Shown here: positions 48,525-60,245 of the stretch, one piece after another | Numbering within the stretch: the first letter of the stretch is position 1 | How the letters are laid out: each line of letters begins with the position of its first letter | Source: Helicoverpa zea | Taxonomy: Eukaryota; Arthropoda; Insecta; Lepidoptera; Noctuidae | Length of the DNA stretch: 64,000 nucleotides | NCBI RefSeq assembly: GCF_022581195.2 | Contig: NC_061456.1 | Span: 2,916,501 to 2,980,500 of the forward strand | Direction of reading: 5' to 3' | Notes under the pieces: generated by a model | The model's database searches: none | Told to the model about the DNA's origin: nothing | What the model saw: only the letters and a program-made list of their open reading frames with translations | Made by a program: the position numbers and the translations under genes

Positions 48525-50094
48525 TGAAACGCCAGCAAATAGGAATTGAACACACTTCACGAAATTAATGATTCAGACCGCGGGAAAATATGAACTCTAA
48601 CCTGTTATATTTTTGTGAAACATAGATTTGATATTGAGAAACAACTGTAGTCTAGATTCATTTTATGCGATATTGTTGTTGATATAACTATAGTGCTCGT
48701 ACTATAGCGAAAACATAATTTTTAATTCATAAAAAATAAGTAATTAGCTTTTCCAGAAAGTTCATTCATAATCGCCTTCACGATAATGCAAAATGCGACC
48801 GCCAATCAGTACCGCACATGGCATAAGACAGAGATAGATATAGAGAATCTCTGTGGTTGAAGAGAGAGGTAGTGCTGCTGTAGTACGTGGATTAATTTCG
48901 TCGTGGACTCGTCACATTAGTTGTTTTAATGTGAACAGTTTTTAAGTTAAAATATATAAGTAGGTACTTATAGCAATATCAATTTCCAATGTCCTTCAGT
49001 ATTGTTATAACTAGCTAGATACATGATAAAATTAAAATTTCATGCAAGTTATGCATGAAACATCTACTGGTTTTGGTTGGGTGGTGGTTCTAGCCAGCCA
49101 GCGGCCAGTCATCCAATGTGTAGGTAATCGGTTTATGCGATTATAATGAAGCCTTGAAAACCTTCCCAATCGGAAATGTAACAGCAACTACCTATAGACC
49201 TAAAGGTCACAGCAGATCGATTTTTATCCCTAATTGCCTTTCGTATTTATGTAGGTACCTAGGTAGTTATCTGCTACATTTGTATGAATAAGCACCGTAA
49301 ATCAAATTTCACTGTTTTATACCGACGATAAAAATTGATAAGCGACAAATATTTGATTAGAAAGGGATTTGTTTTTATTAGGGAAACTGCCTATTATTAG
49401 GTAGGTATGACCTAGAACCTATACAAATGGCTGTATTGTTCTTCTAGATTGGTGCTAAATTATCCCAATAATCAGGCAGAGAACTACGGCTTTTAGCAGC
49501 ACAGGCTTCCAAACTTCCATGTTTGCGCAAAGACTTCCAGGTTTTATAGTAATTGCTTACCGTGTTTTCATTGGGAGTTCCATGAAAATGTACATCAGCA
49601 GTGTTCTTAGAAACAGGGAAGAGATCGTTGCTAATGTTATCAAACGCTTTAATCTCTCGAAGCTATAGTCGCTCGCTATGCCTACTTACTGCCCTTTTTC
49701 AAAACTCCATTACCTTTTATAGTTTACTATGGTTAATATCTAGCTATTTTTAGGTCCATGTATTTTGTTGGTAGGCAGGAACGATGCGGAGATAAGCAGC
49801 TTCATTTTTCGTTTCGAGAAAAGTCTCTCACACAGATAAGTACCTAAATAGGTATCTATGACTTTACATGATTCTACGATACAAGGAAAGAACAGAATCA
49901 TAGGGAAATACATAAATTATGTTTACTAATTGTGCGGCTTTTTTACATCATCGGGCAATCCCGTGTTAGAGCAAAAACTTCATAAGCCATCCAATCGGCT
50001 AGAAACTGATACATTCATAGGATCTTTTGAGGCACGATATATTGAGAAATGGGTAAGATAGGTACCTTATTTCTTTATAATAACACTGGCTTTT

Positions 50095-50200
50095 CTCCAT
50101 GGTTTCCGAAAAACGACTTCCCACACCGGGATAAAAAGTAGCCAATGTCCTTTCTCAGGCCTTAGGTATCTGTGCATATTCATTTTAATCGGTGCAGTTG
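50095..50200 (+). repeat. Dispersed retroelement scrap
   Basis: 'CGGGATAAAAAGTAGCCAATG' type text followed by 'TCCTTTCTCAGG', then AATCGGTGCAGTTGAG, is a frequent non-coding moth repeat. A related copy is at about 51325-51440. Confidence 0.45.
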
Positions 50201-50206
50201 AGTTCA

Positions 50207-50603
50207 GGGCCCCGATTCTCCTAATTTTACTTAAGCGTCATACGATTCACGTTCGACTCGGTTCGACTGAGATCCAATCCCGACTCGATTACGATTGAAG
50301 CGTATGTGGCATTCCGCTATTTTTTCTCTGAAATAAACGTTTTTATCCTTTTCTGTCATTCAATAATGAATCATTTTGTCTGCAAATGATTTAAGATTGC
50401 AAAATGATTGTACAGCAAACTACCGTATAGACCAAAATCACCAAAATAGCAGACCAATCGCACACCAATCAAATGTCAATCGAATACGATTGGTCTTTTA
50501 TTAGTAGCAGAATGCCCGATATGGTTAAAACTGCTGTTGCGATCATATTGCGATTCGATTTCTATTCGATTTTGTCATTATTAACTTAGGAGAATCGGGC
50601 CCC
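50207..50603. mobile_element. MITE with GGGCCC...GATTCTCC ends
   Basis: The left end GGGCCCCGATTCTCCTAA (50207) and, in reverse complement, the right end GGGGCCCGATTCTCCTAA (to 50603) form imperfect terminal inverted repeats of about 18 bp around a 400-bp body. The body contains many GATT(C/A)GATT-like short repeats. No reading frame. Superfamily undecided because the target duplication is unclear. Confidence 0.65.
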
Positions 50604-51324
50604 AGTACTTTTCAGACAGAGCCTATTTTCGCGCATTTATGATAAGCATGATATAAGTGGGGATTCTATGTGCCGGTTCAAAATGAGACCCTGTCAGTTG
50701 AGACTCTTGAGGTTCTGTGAACTGTAGATACCTACTACATACCTATTATACAATACCCTCGAATCTTCCCAAGCTTTGTTTATGAGATAACACATAATAC
50801 AATGACCGACATTTATACCTTGTACGTTTTCGCTGAAGGTAAGTATATCCGGAATTCACGGACAACAATCGACCTTTGCCAGATTGATCTCGAACTCAAT
50901 CTTCTTCTTATCGAGTGAGTTCTAAATGATTGAGTTACCTAATCACTAAAGCTTGGCGCTGTGTAAATAGGAATAGTGACCAAGATATTAAAAAAATGTC
51001 TTATATTTGATAATTAGTGCGGAAAATGAAATTGGCTAAACGTTAACAATATAAAAAATTGCAGAGCCTAGGTATGTTCATGTAGTTATTTATTAAAAAT
51101 ATGTATAAATTGTAGGCGTCACGCATGCTTCAGATAATTTCAATGGTGGCCAGAGATAGTGTGTCCACTGACGTGTTCCAATAGAATAGGGAGATACTTT
51201 TATTATCGTGTAGATATTTTCGAAACTACCTCTGTATAATTCATGACATTATCGACACGAAAACCAGCAGTTTCTGTATTTAATTTCATATTTTTTGTAT
51301 TATTTATTACTAGGTTTGGACCGT

Positions 51325-51440
51325 GACTTTGCATCTGGATAAAAAGAAGCCATCTCCTTCTATTGGGTACCACCTCCACGCCGAATTTTATCTCAATCGG
51401 TACAGAGTGGTATAACCTTCGTATAACTTTTTGACCATAA
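51325..51440 (+). repeat. Dispersed retroelement scrap
   Basis: 'GGATAAAAAGAAGCCATCTC' and 'TTTATCTCAATCGGTACAGA' correspond to the repeat near 50.1 kb. Confidence 0.4.
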
Positions 51441-51550
51441 CAAAGCTCACACGTACGAAAATAGGTTTTAATTTACGTTATCATTATCAATCGCAAATGT
51501 CTCGCCAGTAAAACTAGACCTTAATTAAAACACCAATTTACAATTATCGT

Positions 51551-51556
51551 TTTATT
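51551..51556 (-). terminator. AATAAA polyadenylation signal, nucleostemin
   Basis: TTTATT on the plus strand, 200 bases beyond the stop codon of the minus-strand gene. Confidence 0.55.
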
Positions 51557-51755
51557 TACTCAAAAAGTTTACAGATAACCGTGGCGAATACTTGAGTAAA
51601 CACAATTCAAGGTAAAACGGGACTTATTACCATTTAAATTACAGTTCAAAATCCTTTGTTTTTCCTTGATAAACAGCTTAACAAATAAGATAGTACCACA
51701 TGTACTAAAAACTTTTTTGAATAAAATTACCATACAAACGAAATATGACGTGGTA

Positions 51756-54700
51756 TTACAGTGAAAAGTCTTCCTTAAAATCGTAGTCATCCTTTTTCTT
51801 ATAACTGGTAATGGTAACATTTTCTAGAACATCTGCTAGATTGACGGCTTGCTTCTCATTCCTTGCTTTCTTCTTTTTATCCTTCTTAAACTGTTGTTTT
51901 CTTAATTTGTTAAGTTTAGTGTTGCCTTCTATGAGCATTTCAGGGTCTGTTTTAGTTTTTTCATTAGATTTGTTCCCTTTGTCGAGTTTTGCGCGAATAC
52001 TGACTGATTTTGGGAGTAGACTGGAGTCTTCTTCGTCTACTTGCATATCGTCTTCTAAAGCTGCTTTGACTGGACCTGTGCTGGATATCTGTTAAAGGAA
52101 AGGATTGTTTGAATTTATTCGTGTGGTAATGGACGCAGGCCGCTTCCAATCGGCCCTTTTGGAAATGGATGGGAGAGGCCCAGGTTCAGCAGTGGACTTC
52201 TTATGGCTGAGAGGATGAAAAAGTTACTAATATGGTCACAACTGAAGCTTTTTACTAAGATCGTTGTCTATGTTATCCTCAAAAAGCTTATGTTTGACGA
52301 GCGTCGGACCACCTGTAGTGTGTGTAGTCAAGTGGCTTTATAGTCTTTGATGTGCACACTCCCAATTCTACATTCGTCTACTCTTCATAAAAATGATGTT
52401 CATGAAAACTCTATGCGTTATTCCAAACAAAACAAAATACACTCTAAACATCAAACAATAAGGTCCACATTACCGTAATGCCTTCAACTCCAGTATCATG
52501 AGCAGCCAGTTCGTTGATAGCTTCCGTCTCCATGGCTTCGAAGGAGTTTATGTCGAACTCCGCCGCTATGGTCGACACGATCTTAGCGTCCACGTGGATG
52601 TCAGATTCTAGTTGCTCGGGGGGCAGGGTGAAGTATCTAACCTAAGGTAAAAAAAAAATGTAATTAAATTAATTAAAATAAAAATATGAATGTAAAAATT
52701 GGGTCAATTAAAGTTACGTATATGGTTTTCGTAATTAAGCGTACTCGGTCCAGTAATAATGCGAATTTCTTGTATTTATGCTTTGAATTCGAGGCTTTGT
52801 AAATATAAAATATCTGACTTAGATCTGGTTGTAAAATTGTTGGGCTTGATTTTAAATCAAAAGTAGATGCAAACATATACTTATTTGTATATATGCCTGG
52901 CCTGTATGTTAAGACTGAAGCTTTGGAAGCCCAAAAACTGTAAAATGTAGTGTAGATGTAGACAATTCTTACTTTTCCTGTATTCCAGTCGTTTAGAAGT
53001 ATTCTGGCGGCGGACTCCTGATCGGGCACTCCGCCTTTCTTGAACCTGCCCATACGAGACGCCAAGTGTGCGAAAAATTCCTGAAACAGACATTATAGTA
53101 AAACTTATATTCATTTTATAGTGGCTTAATTTGGCAATAAAAACCTTCTTTTTTTCGAGTAATGGTCACTTTATAATGTTTAAACTGAATTTAAAGGCCA
53201 GAATTGACCAATTAACAACCAGTCGAGTTGTCACCGCATATTTTGTTCTTTTTTATATTTTGTTATAGAATAACATTTAAAATAACCTTGAAAATTAAAG
53301 GACTAGACATGATATTTTCCAATGATATTTTTGTAAAAGTACTTACTTGCGGAGTATTAAAATCCGGTATACTATAAAGTTCTGTAAGCGTTTGTTTATT
53401 AGCTCTCTGCAAGATGGCGGCGGCCGGCGTCACCGGGTCCTTGAGGCTGCCCACGCGCACCGCGTTCTTCAGCGCCACGGACGAGTCGCTCTCAGGGCCT
53501 GAGTGAAACACTATACCGGGACTGTCCAGGATCTTGATCTTGGAGTCTAGCTGGACTGTTTGCATTTGTCTGGAAATAATGGAAGGATATATTGGAAAGT
53601 TGTATATTTGTTGATAAAAAAATTTACTAGGCTGTCATCAGGTTGCAGGGGAATAGGTGGGTTTCAAGCTTGTTTTAACACGTGAAATTAATAAGTAATA
53701 CTTAACTTTACTAATAGTAAAAATATTACAGAAAAAAATACACAATGAGATTGAGTAATTAATTATGAAATAAAACGTATTGGTTTAACATGTAAGTACA
53801 TATGTATAACCTTATCCAAATAAAAAAAAATGGCCTGTATTATTGTAGTTAATGGAGCATCATACAATTTTGAATAATAGTTCTATCGCAAAAAAAAACA
53901 TAATTTACATCATCTCCACACATCATTCAAAGTTTTTAAATCCTACTTACTTGGTAACCCCTGGAGTGCTGCCAACATTACAAGCTTTAGACCTGTTCAA
54001 GCTGTTGATGATGGAGCTCTTGCCCACATTGGGCAGTCCCACCACGCCCACTGTGATCGACGTCTTGATGCCCTTGTTGCGGCAGTAGTTGCCTAACAGG
54101 CTCATTACAAGCTCTGCGCCTACGCATGCTGAACCTAGAATGAAATCATTGAATATTAATTTGTGTAGGTAGGTGAACATAATCATTATAGGGTAATACT
54201 AATTGCTCATTCTGTAGTAGACAGTTTACAGAATGAGCAATTAGTATTTTCAGCAATGTCTTCCTTGAATCAAAATAGCGAATACATTCAACATACAATT
54301 TCATTCTCGTCAAACTTAATGGCGGCTCACAACTAATATTTAAGCAAGAGGTATGTAAGTGGTCCATAATCTTCGCAAGCCTCTCCAGGCCATTTAATAT
54401 TTAAAACTAGCTTCTGCCAGCGACTTCGTCCGCGTTAAATTCGAAGTAATAATGTTAACTTTTTAGAAATAGGCATGAGTAGGAGTGTTATAAAGAGTAG
54501 ACAAATATATTAAGAAAGCTCCGAACTGATAAGCTATTGGGAGTTACGTGTGTTATTGTGAGTCAACCATAAAAGATAGACATATGCTGTTGAAGGATAT
54601 TTGTCACATAATTTTAAGGAGAATATTTCCGTCATACATGGTTTCTGTGTAGCTTTAACCATGAAGGCTGCACACGCGACGGAAGCCTAAAAATGGAATA

Positions 54701-56987
54701 ACTTCTCCCGTTTTCCCAACTTTTCCCTTCACTGCTCTGCTCCTATTGATCGTAGCGTGATCAAAAGTATCCTATAACCTGCCCAGGAGTATGACGAATA
54801 ATTGTGCCAAGTTTCATTACAATCCGTTAAGTAGTTTTTGTTTCCATAACGAACATACAGACAGACAAAAATTTTACTGATTTCATTTTTAGCATCAGTA
54901 TCGATCACTAATCAACCCCCGATAGTTATTTTGGAAATATATTGAATGTACAGAATTTACCTCTCTACAGATTTATTATAAGTATAGATTGCCTTCTGAG
55001 CAATTGTTGATTAAGTTTACTCTTTCTAAACCAAAAACAAATATGTATATTCATTAATGACATAACCAAATATGTTTTATGATAGTTACATCAGCTCTCC
55101 TTTAATATGTGTAGTAACTCCTTTCACTAACCTTTCATCTGCTTCTCTTTAACAACATGCTTCATCTTCCTAGTTCCTAGATTATGCTGTTGATCCTGAG
55201 TGGAAGCCTTGAAAGGCACCGCTGGGGCTGTCCTGCGTAAATACTTGAGCCACGCCTCGAGATTTGTGCGGGGAACGAGGTCAGCTTTGTTTAGAACTAG
55301 GACTAGGCGCTTGCCTGACTCTCGAACTGCTTCCTCGACTTGTGCACAGCGTGTGCCTGGAAGATTAAAGGTTATATGTTAATATTTAAATGTCCTTAAT
55401 AAGGATTGGGATTTACGGTTTGTAAATAATTTCTGTACTATATAAATTATACAAAATAGAGACATGATAAAGAAACAGATGTCAGAAAAGCATAAAAATT
55501 GTATGTATGTATTGTAGTTACTTTAACTATTTATCCAAACTCTAGATTAAGTTTGCCTTTGTACAAAACTCTCCATAATTTGTAAAAAATTCTCTATGTC
55601 CATTAAAAGATTTAAAAAATATTTACCTAAAGGATCTCTGGCATCAACCACTTCTAAGATAACCTCAGCTTCTGATATAACCTTCTTAAACTCTCTGTAG
55701 TAAGTTTTGAGTGAGTTCTCTTGTTTTCTGTCCTTGCCGAATTCCACGTCATCTGATGGTTCATCTCCTTTGAAAGCCTCGTGGACTTTACCTCTGGCTT
55801 GTGCGTTTTCTACCTGTAATCATTAAGTAAGCAAGACAATTAGCTACACTATTAATGATTCAAGAATAGCTGAAATAATTTGGCCAGAAATAGGTCAATT
55901 CAAATCAATCAAATCATTTATTTCATTTAGGCCTTTACAAGCACTTATGAACGTCAAAAATTATAAATAAGGTTGAGTCTAGTTGCCCATTCCAAAAGTA
56001 GCTTCCTATAGAGAAAAACGGGCAAGAAGCTCCATGGTTACTCTTTTTAAAACATGATGGGTATTACATTTGGTATGTAGTGCTTACAATATTTTAAGGG
56101 TTGACTCTGAGAAAATTATTAATAGCAGTGGTCAAAGGATACTTTTACCCCTAATTAGACAATTTCGAGGAGGCGGCCGGTATATGGGCTGCCCAAATCT
56201 GGGATGGTTAGGGATTGGTATTAAGAGGGGCCTTCATTCAAGTGGGTTGATGTGATGATGGCTAAAATGAAATTACCACATTTCTTATGTATCAAGAAAT
56301 AACACTTACTAATGTGTTCATACTAATTTTACTGGTCTTCTTTTCTTCCATTTTCTTTTGTTTCTCAAGTTTTGCGAGTTCCCGCTTCTTCTGACGCTCT
56401 TCCTCTTTATGCTTTTTGACAGCTTCAACCTCTTTCAAAATGTCATTTTTGAACGGACATTCATTTGGTATGCAAATGGGCTTTGCTTTCTTTGATTTAG
56501 GATTCTTTTTGGCTTCTTTCTTTAATTTCCTGTTGTGATCTTTTACTTTCTTTTCTATTTTGTAGCGGAGGCGAGCCGGCTGCCTCTTTGATGGTTTCTC
56601 TGAAAGAAATAGTATTTTGGTTGTAGAATTTGTTTGATACATGTATTTGACAAAATTACATCTATTCGTATGGATTTGGTAAATTTAGCTTTATTGATGC
56701 TTAAATACGATGTGCAATAATCTATGTTGATCATAAAATAAATACATGTTGTTGAATAAAGTTGCTCACTAATTGTGCAATATAATCATGAAAATCTTAG
56801 TAACAGGCACTATTGAAAACGCAAATTGGGCTGGCTTGTTAACAACATGTATAATTACGCCAAAACTTAAAGATCAAAAGTGCATGAACTGCAGTTAAGA
56901 AGTAAAAACAGTTTTCCAGTCATGTGCTTTTACAGAATCAAATGCAAATGAATTTCTTGAATACTTACTCAATTTGAACTTTGCCAT
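51756..56987 (-). CDS. Ns1: Nucleostemin-family GTPase (GNL3-like), 577 aa
   Basis: Exons in coding order: 56987-56969, 56599-56310, 55810-55627, 55356-55132, 54134-53951, 53569-53347, 53080-52973, 52641-52474, 52088-51756; 1734 bases, phases consistent. Nucleolar GTPase needed for large-ribosomal-subunit maturation and growth. Residues 1-100 are very basic (RYKIEKKVKDHNRK, KKEAKKNPKSKK), as for nucleolar targeting, followed by a Lys/Glu coiled coil. VVDARDPLG precedes the GTPase. The motif order is circularly permuted, as the family requires: G4 NKAD (187-190), then G1 GLPNVGKS (272-279), GSTPGVTK (294-301) and G3 DSPG (316-319). The C-terminal region is acidic, then lysine-rich (RKQQFKKDKKKKARNEKQ). 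Length matches insect Ns1. Start: ATG with MAKFKL, the first in-frame ATG, in a 19-base first coding exon. The exon-3 acceptor is TAG at 55811; the CAG four bases earlier would break the frame. No missing key residue. Confidence 0.93.
52140..52210 (-). repeat. Retroelement 3' tail in nucleostemin intron 8
   Basis: 'GGGAGAGGCCCAGGTTCAGC', then AGTGGACTTCTTATGGCTGAGA, is the common moth LINE/SINE tail also seen near 25430 and 60170, here just upstream of the last exon. Confidence 0.5.
54195..54248. repeat. Perfect 22-bp-stem hairpin in nucleostemin intron 4
   Basis: Arms 54195-54216 and 54227-54248 (core AATTGCTCATTCTGTA) are exact reverse complements around a 10-base loop. It lies about 60 bases before the exon 5 acceptor in the direction of transcription. 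Confidence 0.9.
54405..54990 (+). repeat. Dispersed retroelement remnant in nucleostemin intron 4
   Basis: It begins CTAGCTTCTGCCAGCGACTT, then CGTCCGCG. Later text is 'TTGTGCCAAGTTTCATTACA', 'ATCCGTTAAGTAGTTTTTG' and 'CATACAGACAGACAAAAATT'. All are typical of a common non-coding moth retroelement. A shorter relative is at 12313. Confidence 0.6.
55888..56265. repeat. Retroelement fragments in nucleostemin intron 2
   Basis: 'TTCAAATCAATCAAATCATT', 'TATTTCATTTAGGCCTTTAC' (read in reverse, a LINE 3' end) and, after it, 'CGGTATATGGGCTGCCCAAA', 'TTCATTCAAGTGGGTTGATG', another moth repeat piece. Non-coding. Confidence 0.5.
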
Positions 56988-58200
56988 TGTATTTCAAACG
57001 TGTCTCTTATAAAACTAACAGTACACTAAATTACAGTCTTAAATAAATGATTTTTTTATTAAAATAATTCTACGCAATCCACTGCACTGGATTTAACATA
57101 ACCTAATTCAGTCGTTTGTTGACAGTTAAGTTATTCAGGCATTCTATAGAATCAAACATGAACAACGTCAATATCCTTTGCTATTCAACTCTAGTTAGAT
57201 CTTGCTGTTTCTTTCTAACCTTAAGTGCATGCTAAATATCCAAAGGAATCGATATGTTCAGATATGGAATGCATGCGACGTATGGCAGCTGTCCTTTCTG
57301 TCAGCATAAACGTCAAAATAAACACACGTGCTTGGCTTGTCAAAGTTGTCACTGTCAATTCGACATGAATTGAAAATGGTTCATGTTCATTCCTGTGCAA
57401 ATAGTATCAAAATTAATTGAATAAATGTGTATCAATTTTAAAGAAAAATATAAAATAAAGTTATGACTCATATTGATTGTAAATTTAAATTTACACCATT
57501 AGATGATAGAGAATAACATTTTAATTTTATCGTTTGTGATAATAAGTGATATGATAAGAAATGAAGCAGGTGTAAGCAGTGAGGCAGCCTGCTCAGTTTT
57601 AAATGAATTCATGGAAATACCTATTCAGGGAAGTACAAGTGAGGTATTGTATCCCCTAAAGACACCTAATATTATTAGACTTGTTCTCCTTTATGACGAA
57701 TAATAATAATTATAGTTACGAAACTTTAGATGCTCATTAATTGTTTAGTGTTGTTAAATACCAGCACAGAGTACCTACCTTTTATTTAATAGACAATAGA
57801 ATCAAAACAGACGTTATATGCACTTACAAACGGTTTTGTAGCAGCTCCTCTCTCTCGAGTTTTTGTTATTGTGTTTGTGGTAGTTATGATACTACTGCGT
57901 AAAGTTAGGTATTGCGTATAGGTGCGCAATTACGCATGCCAGGCCAGCATGCGAACGTAGATTAATGTTTGTTGTTTCGTAAGTTTCATGTGATCCTGTA
58001 AATTATTAAATTATTATTATTAATCCGTGACTACTATACTACCCAGGAAATTGTCTTATAAAATAAACAAACAAATAAATTATTATAAACTACGATTACC
58101 CTTCAACAATATCTTTGATGGAATTGAGGTTGGAAGCTATCTAATAATATGTAAACATATTGTGTAAACAAAACACGTCGTGGTTCATTCATCGTCGAAT
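56988..58200. other. Bidirectional intergenic region between nucleostemin and RhoU
   Basis: The two genes diverge, with starts about 1.55 kb apart. No conserved exon recognised except the open frame listed at 57503-57703. Confidence 0.5.
57503..57703 (+). CDS. Unrecognised 66-codon open frame
   Basis: The stretch MIRNEAGVSSEAACSVLNEF and the following residues have a protein-like composition in an AT-rich setting, and the frame closes at TAA 57701-57703. A second short frame (MTHIDCKFKFTPLDDRE) starts upstream at 57464 in another phase, as if one exon were frameshifted. No family recognised. It could be chance or a decayed gene. Confidence 0.2.
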   Translation: MIENNILILSFVIISDMIRNEAGVSSEAACSVLNEFMEIPIQGSTSEVLYPLKTPNIIRLVLLYDE

Positions 58201-58541
58201 ATCGTGAATGAATTTAAGTTGCGGGGTTATGTGAGGCGGCTGGCGACGCCATATGACGGCTTTGTTCACGGGCAGCAGCTGCGCTTTGCTCGCGAAACGG
58301 TCGCTTGTACCTGAACAGGTACCAGAAGCAACAGGTCATTTCTCTGGGCGAGGGGAGCGCGGCTACCGGCCGCCGTCCCCGACCGAGACAGTCGCGTTCT
58401 GTTCTCCGCAGTGACGGCACGCTACTATTCGCGTCCGCGCGCTCCACAAACCGCGATATATTTCGATTACATCGCGCAAGTAATGTGCGCGAACGCACAC
58501 CTTGATAATCCGTTTGTCGGCAGCCAGTTGTGACAGTGCAA
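58201..58541 (+). promoter_or_regulatory. GC-rich leader/promoter of RhoU
   Basis: Base composition jumps to GC-rich and CpG-rich from about 58190 up to the start codon, unlike flanking DNA. This fits a 5' untranslated region and core promoter. The transcription start is not resolved. Confidence 0.4.
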
Positions 58542-59349
58542 ATGTCTCCCAGTTTAGAAGGGATCATGTTCAACAGAAACGCGAACCTGTCGGCGCGCCG
58601 GCCGTTGTTGGCGGAACCGCAAAAGCCTCTAATGGTCCCACCACGAGCGCCTCCCCGCGACACTGGCCCGCAACGACCCTTGCCTGCACCCAGAAACCTT
58701 CCCGTAGATTATTCCTACCGACCAGATTACTGGAAACCATCGAACGTCGAACTCGAGAGACGACTGCAGGAGACAAGGGCACGCGAGAAAGTTGGATACT
58801 TTCAAGACAAAGTAACACCTCCAGAACTAAGTTTGGATCGGAGAGAAGCAGAGCTTGTGTTCAGATTCGACCCGCAAGCGTCCGACGAATACCTTTCGAG
58901 TCAGTACCGTGCACCGGTAGTGCATTATGCGAAGGCCCCGACTCCGGCGAACGGGTTCGCTGCCCGTGTGCCCGAGAGAGACGGGCCGTTTGTATTCGGA
59001 GTGCACAGTCCGAGCCAGTTCCCGATTTCGCGGCGGGATGACGACGACTACGACTACTCAGAAGTGGCCGAAGAGAACGGCCGCACTGTGATACGAGACG
59101 ATGTGTCTGAAGACTTGAATTGCTGTGATAAAGTGAACGAGTGGGCGGTCAGGGACAAGAAGACCAAACGGACTTTGAACCGAATGTTTCAAATAAAAGA
59201 CAGAAGGAAGGTGAAAGGTGGAAAAAAGGAAAAGATAAAGTGTGTGTTGGTGGGTGACGGAGCTGTGGGGAAGAGCTCCCTCATAGCGGCGTACGCGCAG
59301 GACACGTTCCGGGAGGATTATCAGCCTACAGCTTACGACACATTCAATG
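58542..59349 (+). CDS. RhoU: RhoU/Wrch-type Rho GTPase, first coding exon (partial)
   Basis: ATG 58542 (context GCAAATGT) opens a 269-codon exon ending AATG|GTAAGA at 59349. The last about 40 residues are a Rho-family GTPase start: CVLVGDGAVGKSSLI with the P-loop at 238-245, then the switch I segment PTAYDTFN. Ala after PT is characteristic of RhoU/RhoV (other Rho proteins have PTVF). The about 230-residue N-terminal extension is far longer than in human RHOU. It contains Pro/Arg-rich SH3-ligand-like text (PPRAPPRDTGPQRPLPAPR, about 32-51), an acidic DDDDYDYSE patch and a basic stretch before the GTPase. RhoU acts in actin remodelling and adhesion turnover. Switch II, NKxD and the C-terminal lipidation motif would be in later exons, not found before 64000. 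An alternative start is ATG 58566. Confidence 0.85.
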
Positions 59350-59699
59350 GTAAGATTACTTGTAGTGTCTTGAGTATAGAAATTCTTCAGGAAACTAAAG
59401 AATAAACGTTTGAGATAAAAACAAAGACATCCAACGTTCTCTAGGCTGGCAGTTGCGTGACTTATCGCAAACGACCCTGATTTGTGGAGATAATGAGCGA
59501 TTACCCCTAGAATTATCGTCTGGCGAGCGATCGTATCGTTAGCTGCATTTACGATATAAGTAATGTGTTTTGTTATTACTGGCGCCACAAACAATTTTTA
59601 CAAGATAAAAAGGTAATCGTAAAATGCTTAAATTGCAGAACGCATCGTGAAAAGGCATTATTACCTAATATTACTGCGTGAATAAAATAATAGCAACAC

Positions 59700-59795
59700 C
59701 ATCTGAAAACCAGTTTTGCTGGTCTAGTGGTCGCAAGCGCGACTTGAGATTGTAGAGAGTTGAGTCTTGGGTTCAGTCGGTGGACTTGTAACAAA
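59700..59795 (+). repeat. tRNA-derived SINE-like patch
   Basis: An A-box-like TGGTCTAGTGGTCGCAAGC and, about 40 bases on, a B-box-like GGGTTCAGTC, in an order and spacing like those of a tRNA promoter. No full cloverleaf. Likely the head of a SINE. Confidence 0.4.
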
Positions 59796-60169
59796 GTGTT
59801 TATAAGGGATTGTCCTTAGCAGCTTTATCAGCATATTATCTTCTTTGTCATTTGCGGAATTAGGCATTTTAGAATCTATGGATTCTCAAATAAGTCCACA
59901 ATCGAAGAATTTAATAAATAGCTCTCCCAGTAACCTAAGTACAATCTGCTTTAAGTTGTAAGTTCCTAGCTAAGTAGGTACCTACTTATCATAACTGAAT
60001 CAAGAATTTCCTCCACGGGTTGCACGCTCTGATTGTCTCTTATTAACTCGTTCCAATTTATGTTGTTCTTTTTCCATCATAAGCAAATACTAGGCCGTCA
60101 AGAACATCTAAGACATGACTGGTAATAAGTGAACTAATATTATTGCTTAAGTACCTAACTAAGGTGATT

Positions 60170-60245
60170 ATCGCTCAATCCTTCTCCGTGTGAGAGGAGG
60201 CCTGTGCCCGCAGTGGGACGATAAAAAGGCTGTGACGACGACGAC
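60170..60245 (+). repeat. Retroelement 3' tail
   Basis: 'GTGTGAGAGGAGGCCTGTGC', then CCGCAGTGGGACGATAAAAAGGCTG and a GACGACGAC run, is a very common moth LINE/SINE terminus. Confidence 0.6.

Larger units (their letters stand above)
48525..51550. other. Intergenic region with repeats
   Basis: No gene seen between the calreticulin promoter and the nucleostemin 3' end. It holds a LINE-like scrap at about 50095-50200 (GGGATAAAAAGTAGCCAATG, TCCTTTCTCAGG), the MITE at 50207-50603 and a similar scrap at about 51325-51440 (GGATAAAAAGAAGCCATC). Confidence 0.5.

Noticed and set aside
59058..59594. Long antisense open frame (178 codons) opposite RhoU
   Set aside because: It overlaps the conserved GTPase exon on the opposite strand and has no motif; it is a by-product of the sense codon usage.
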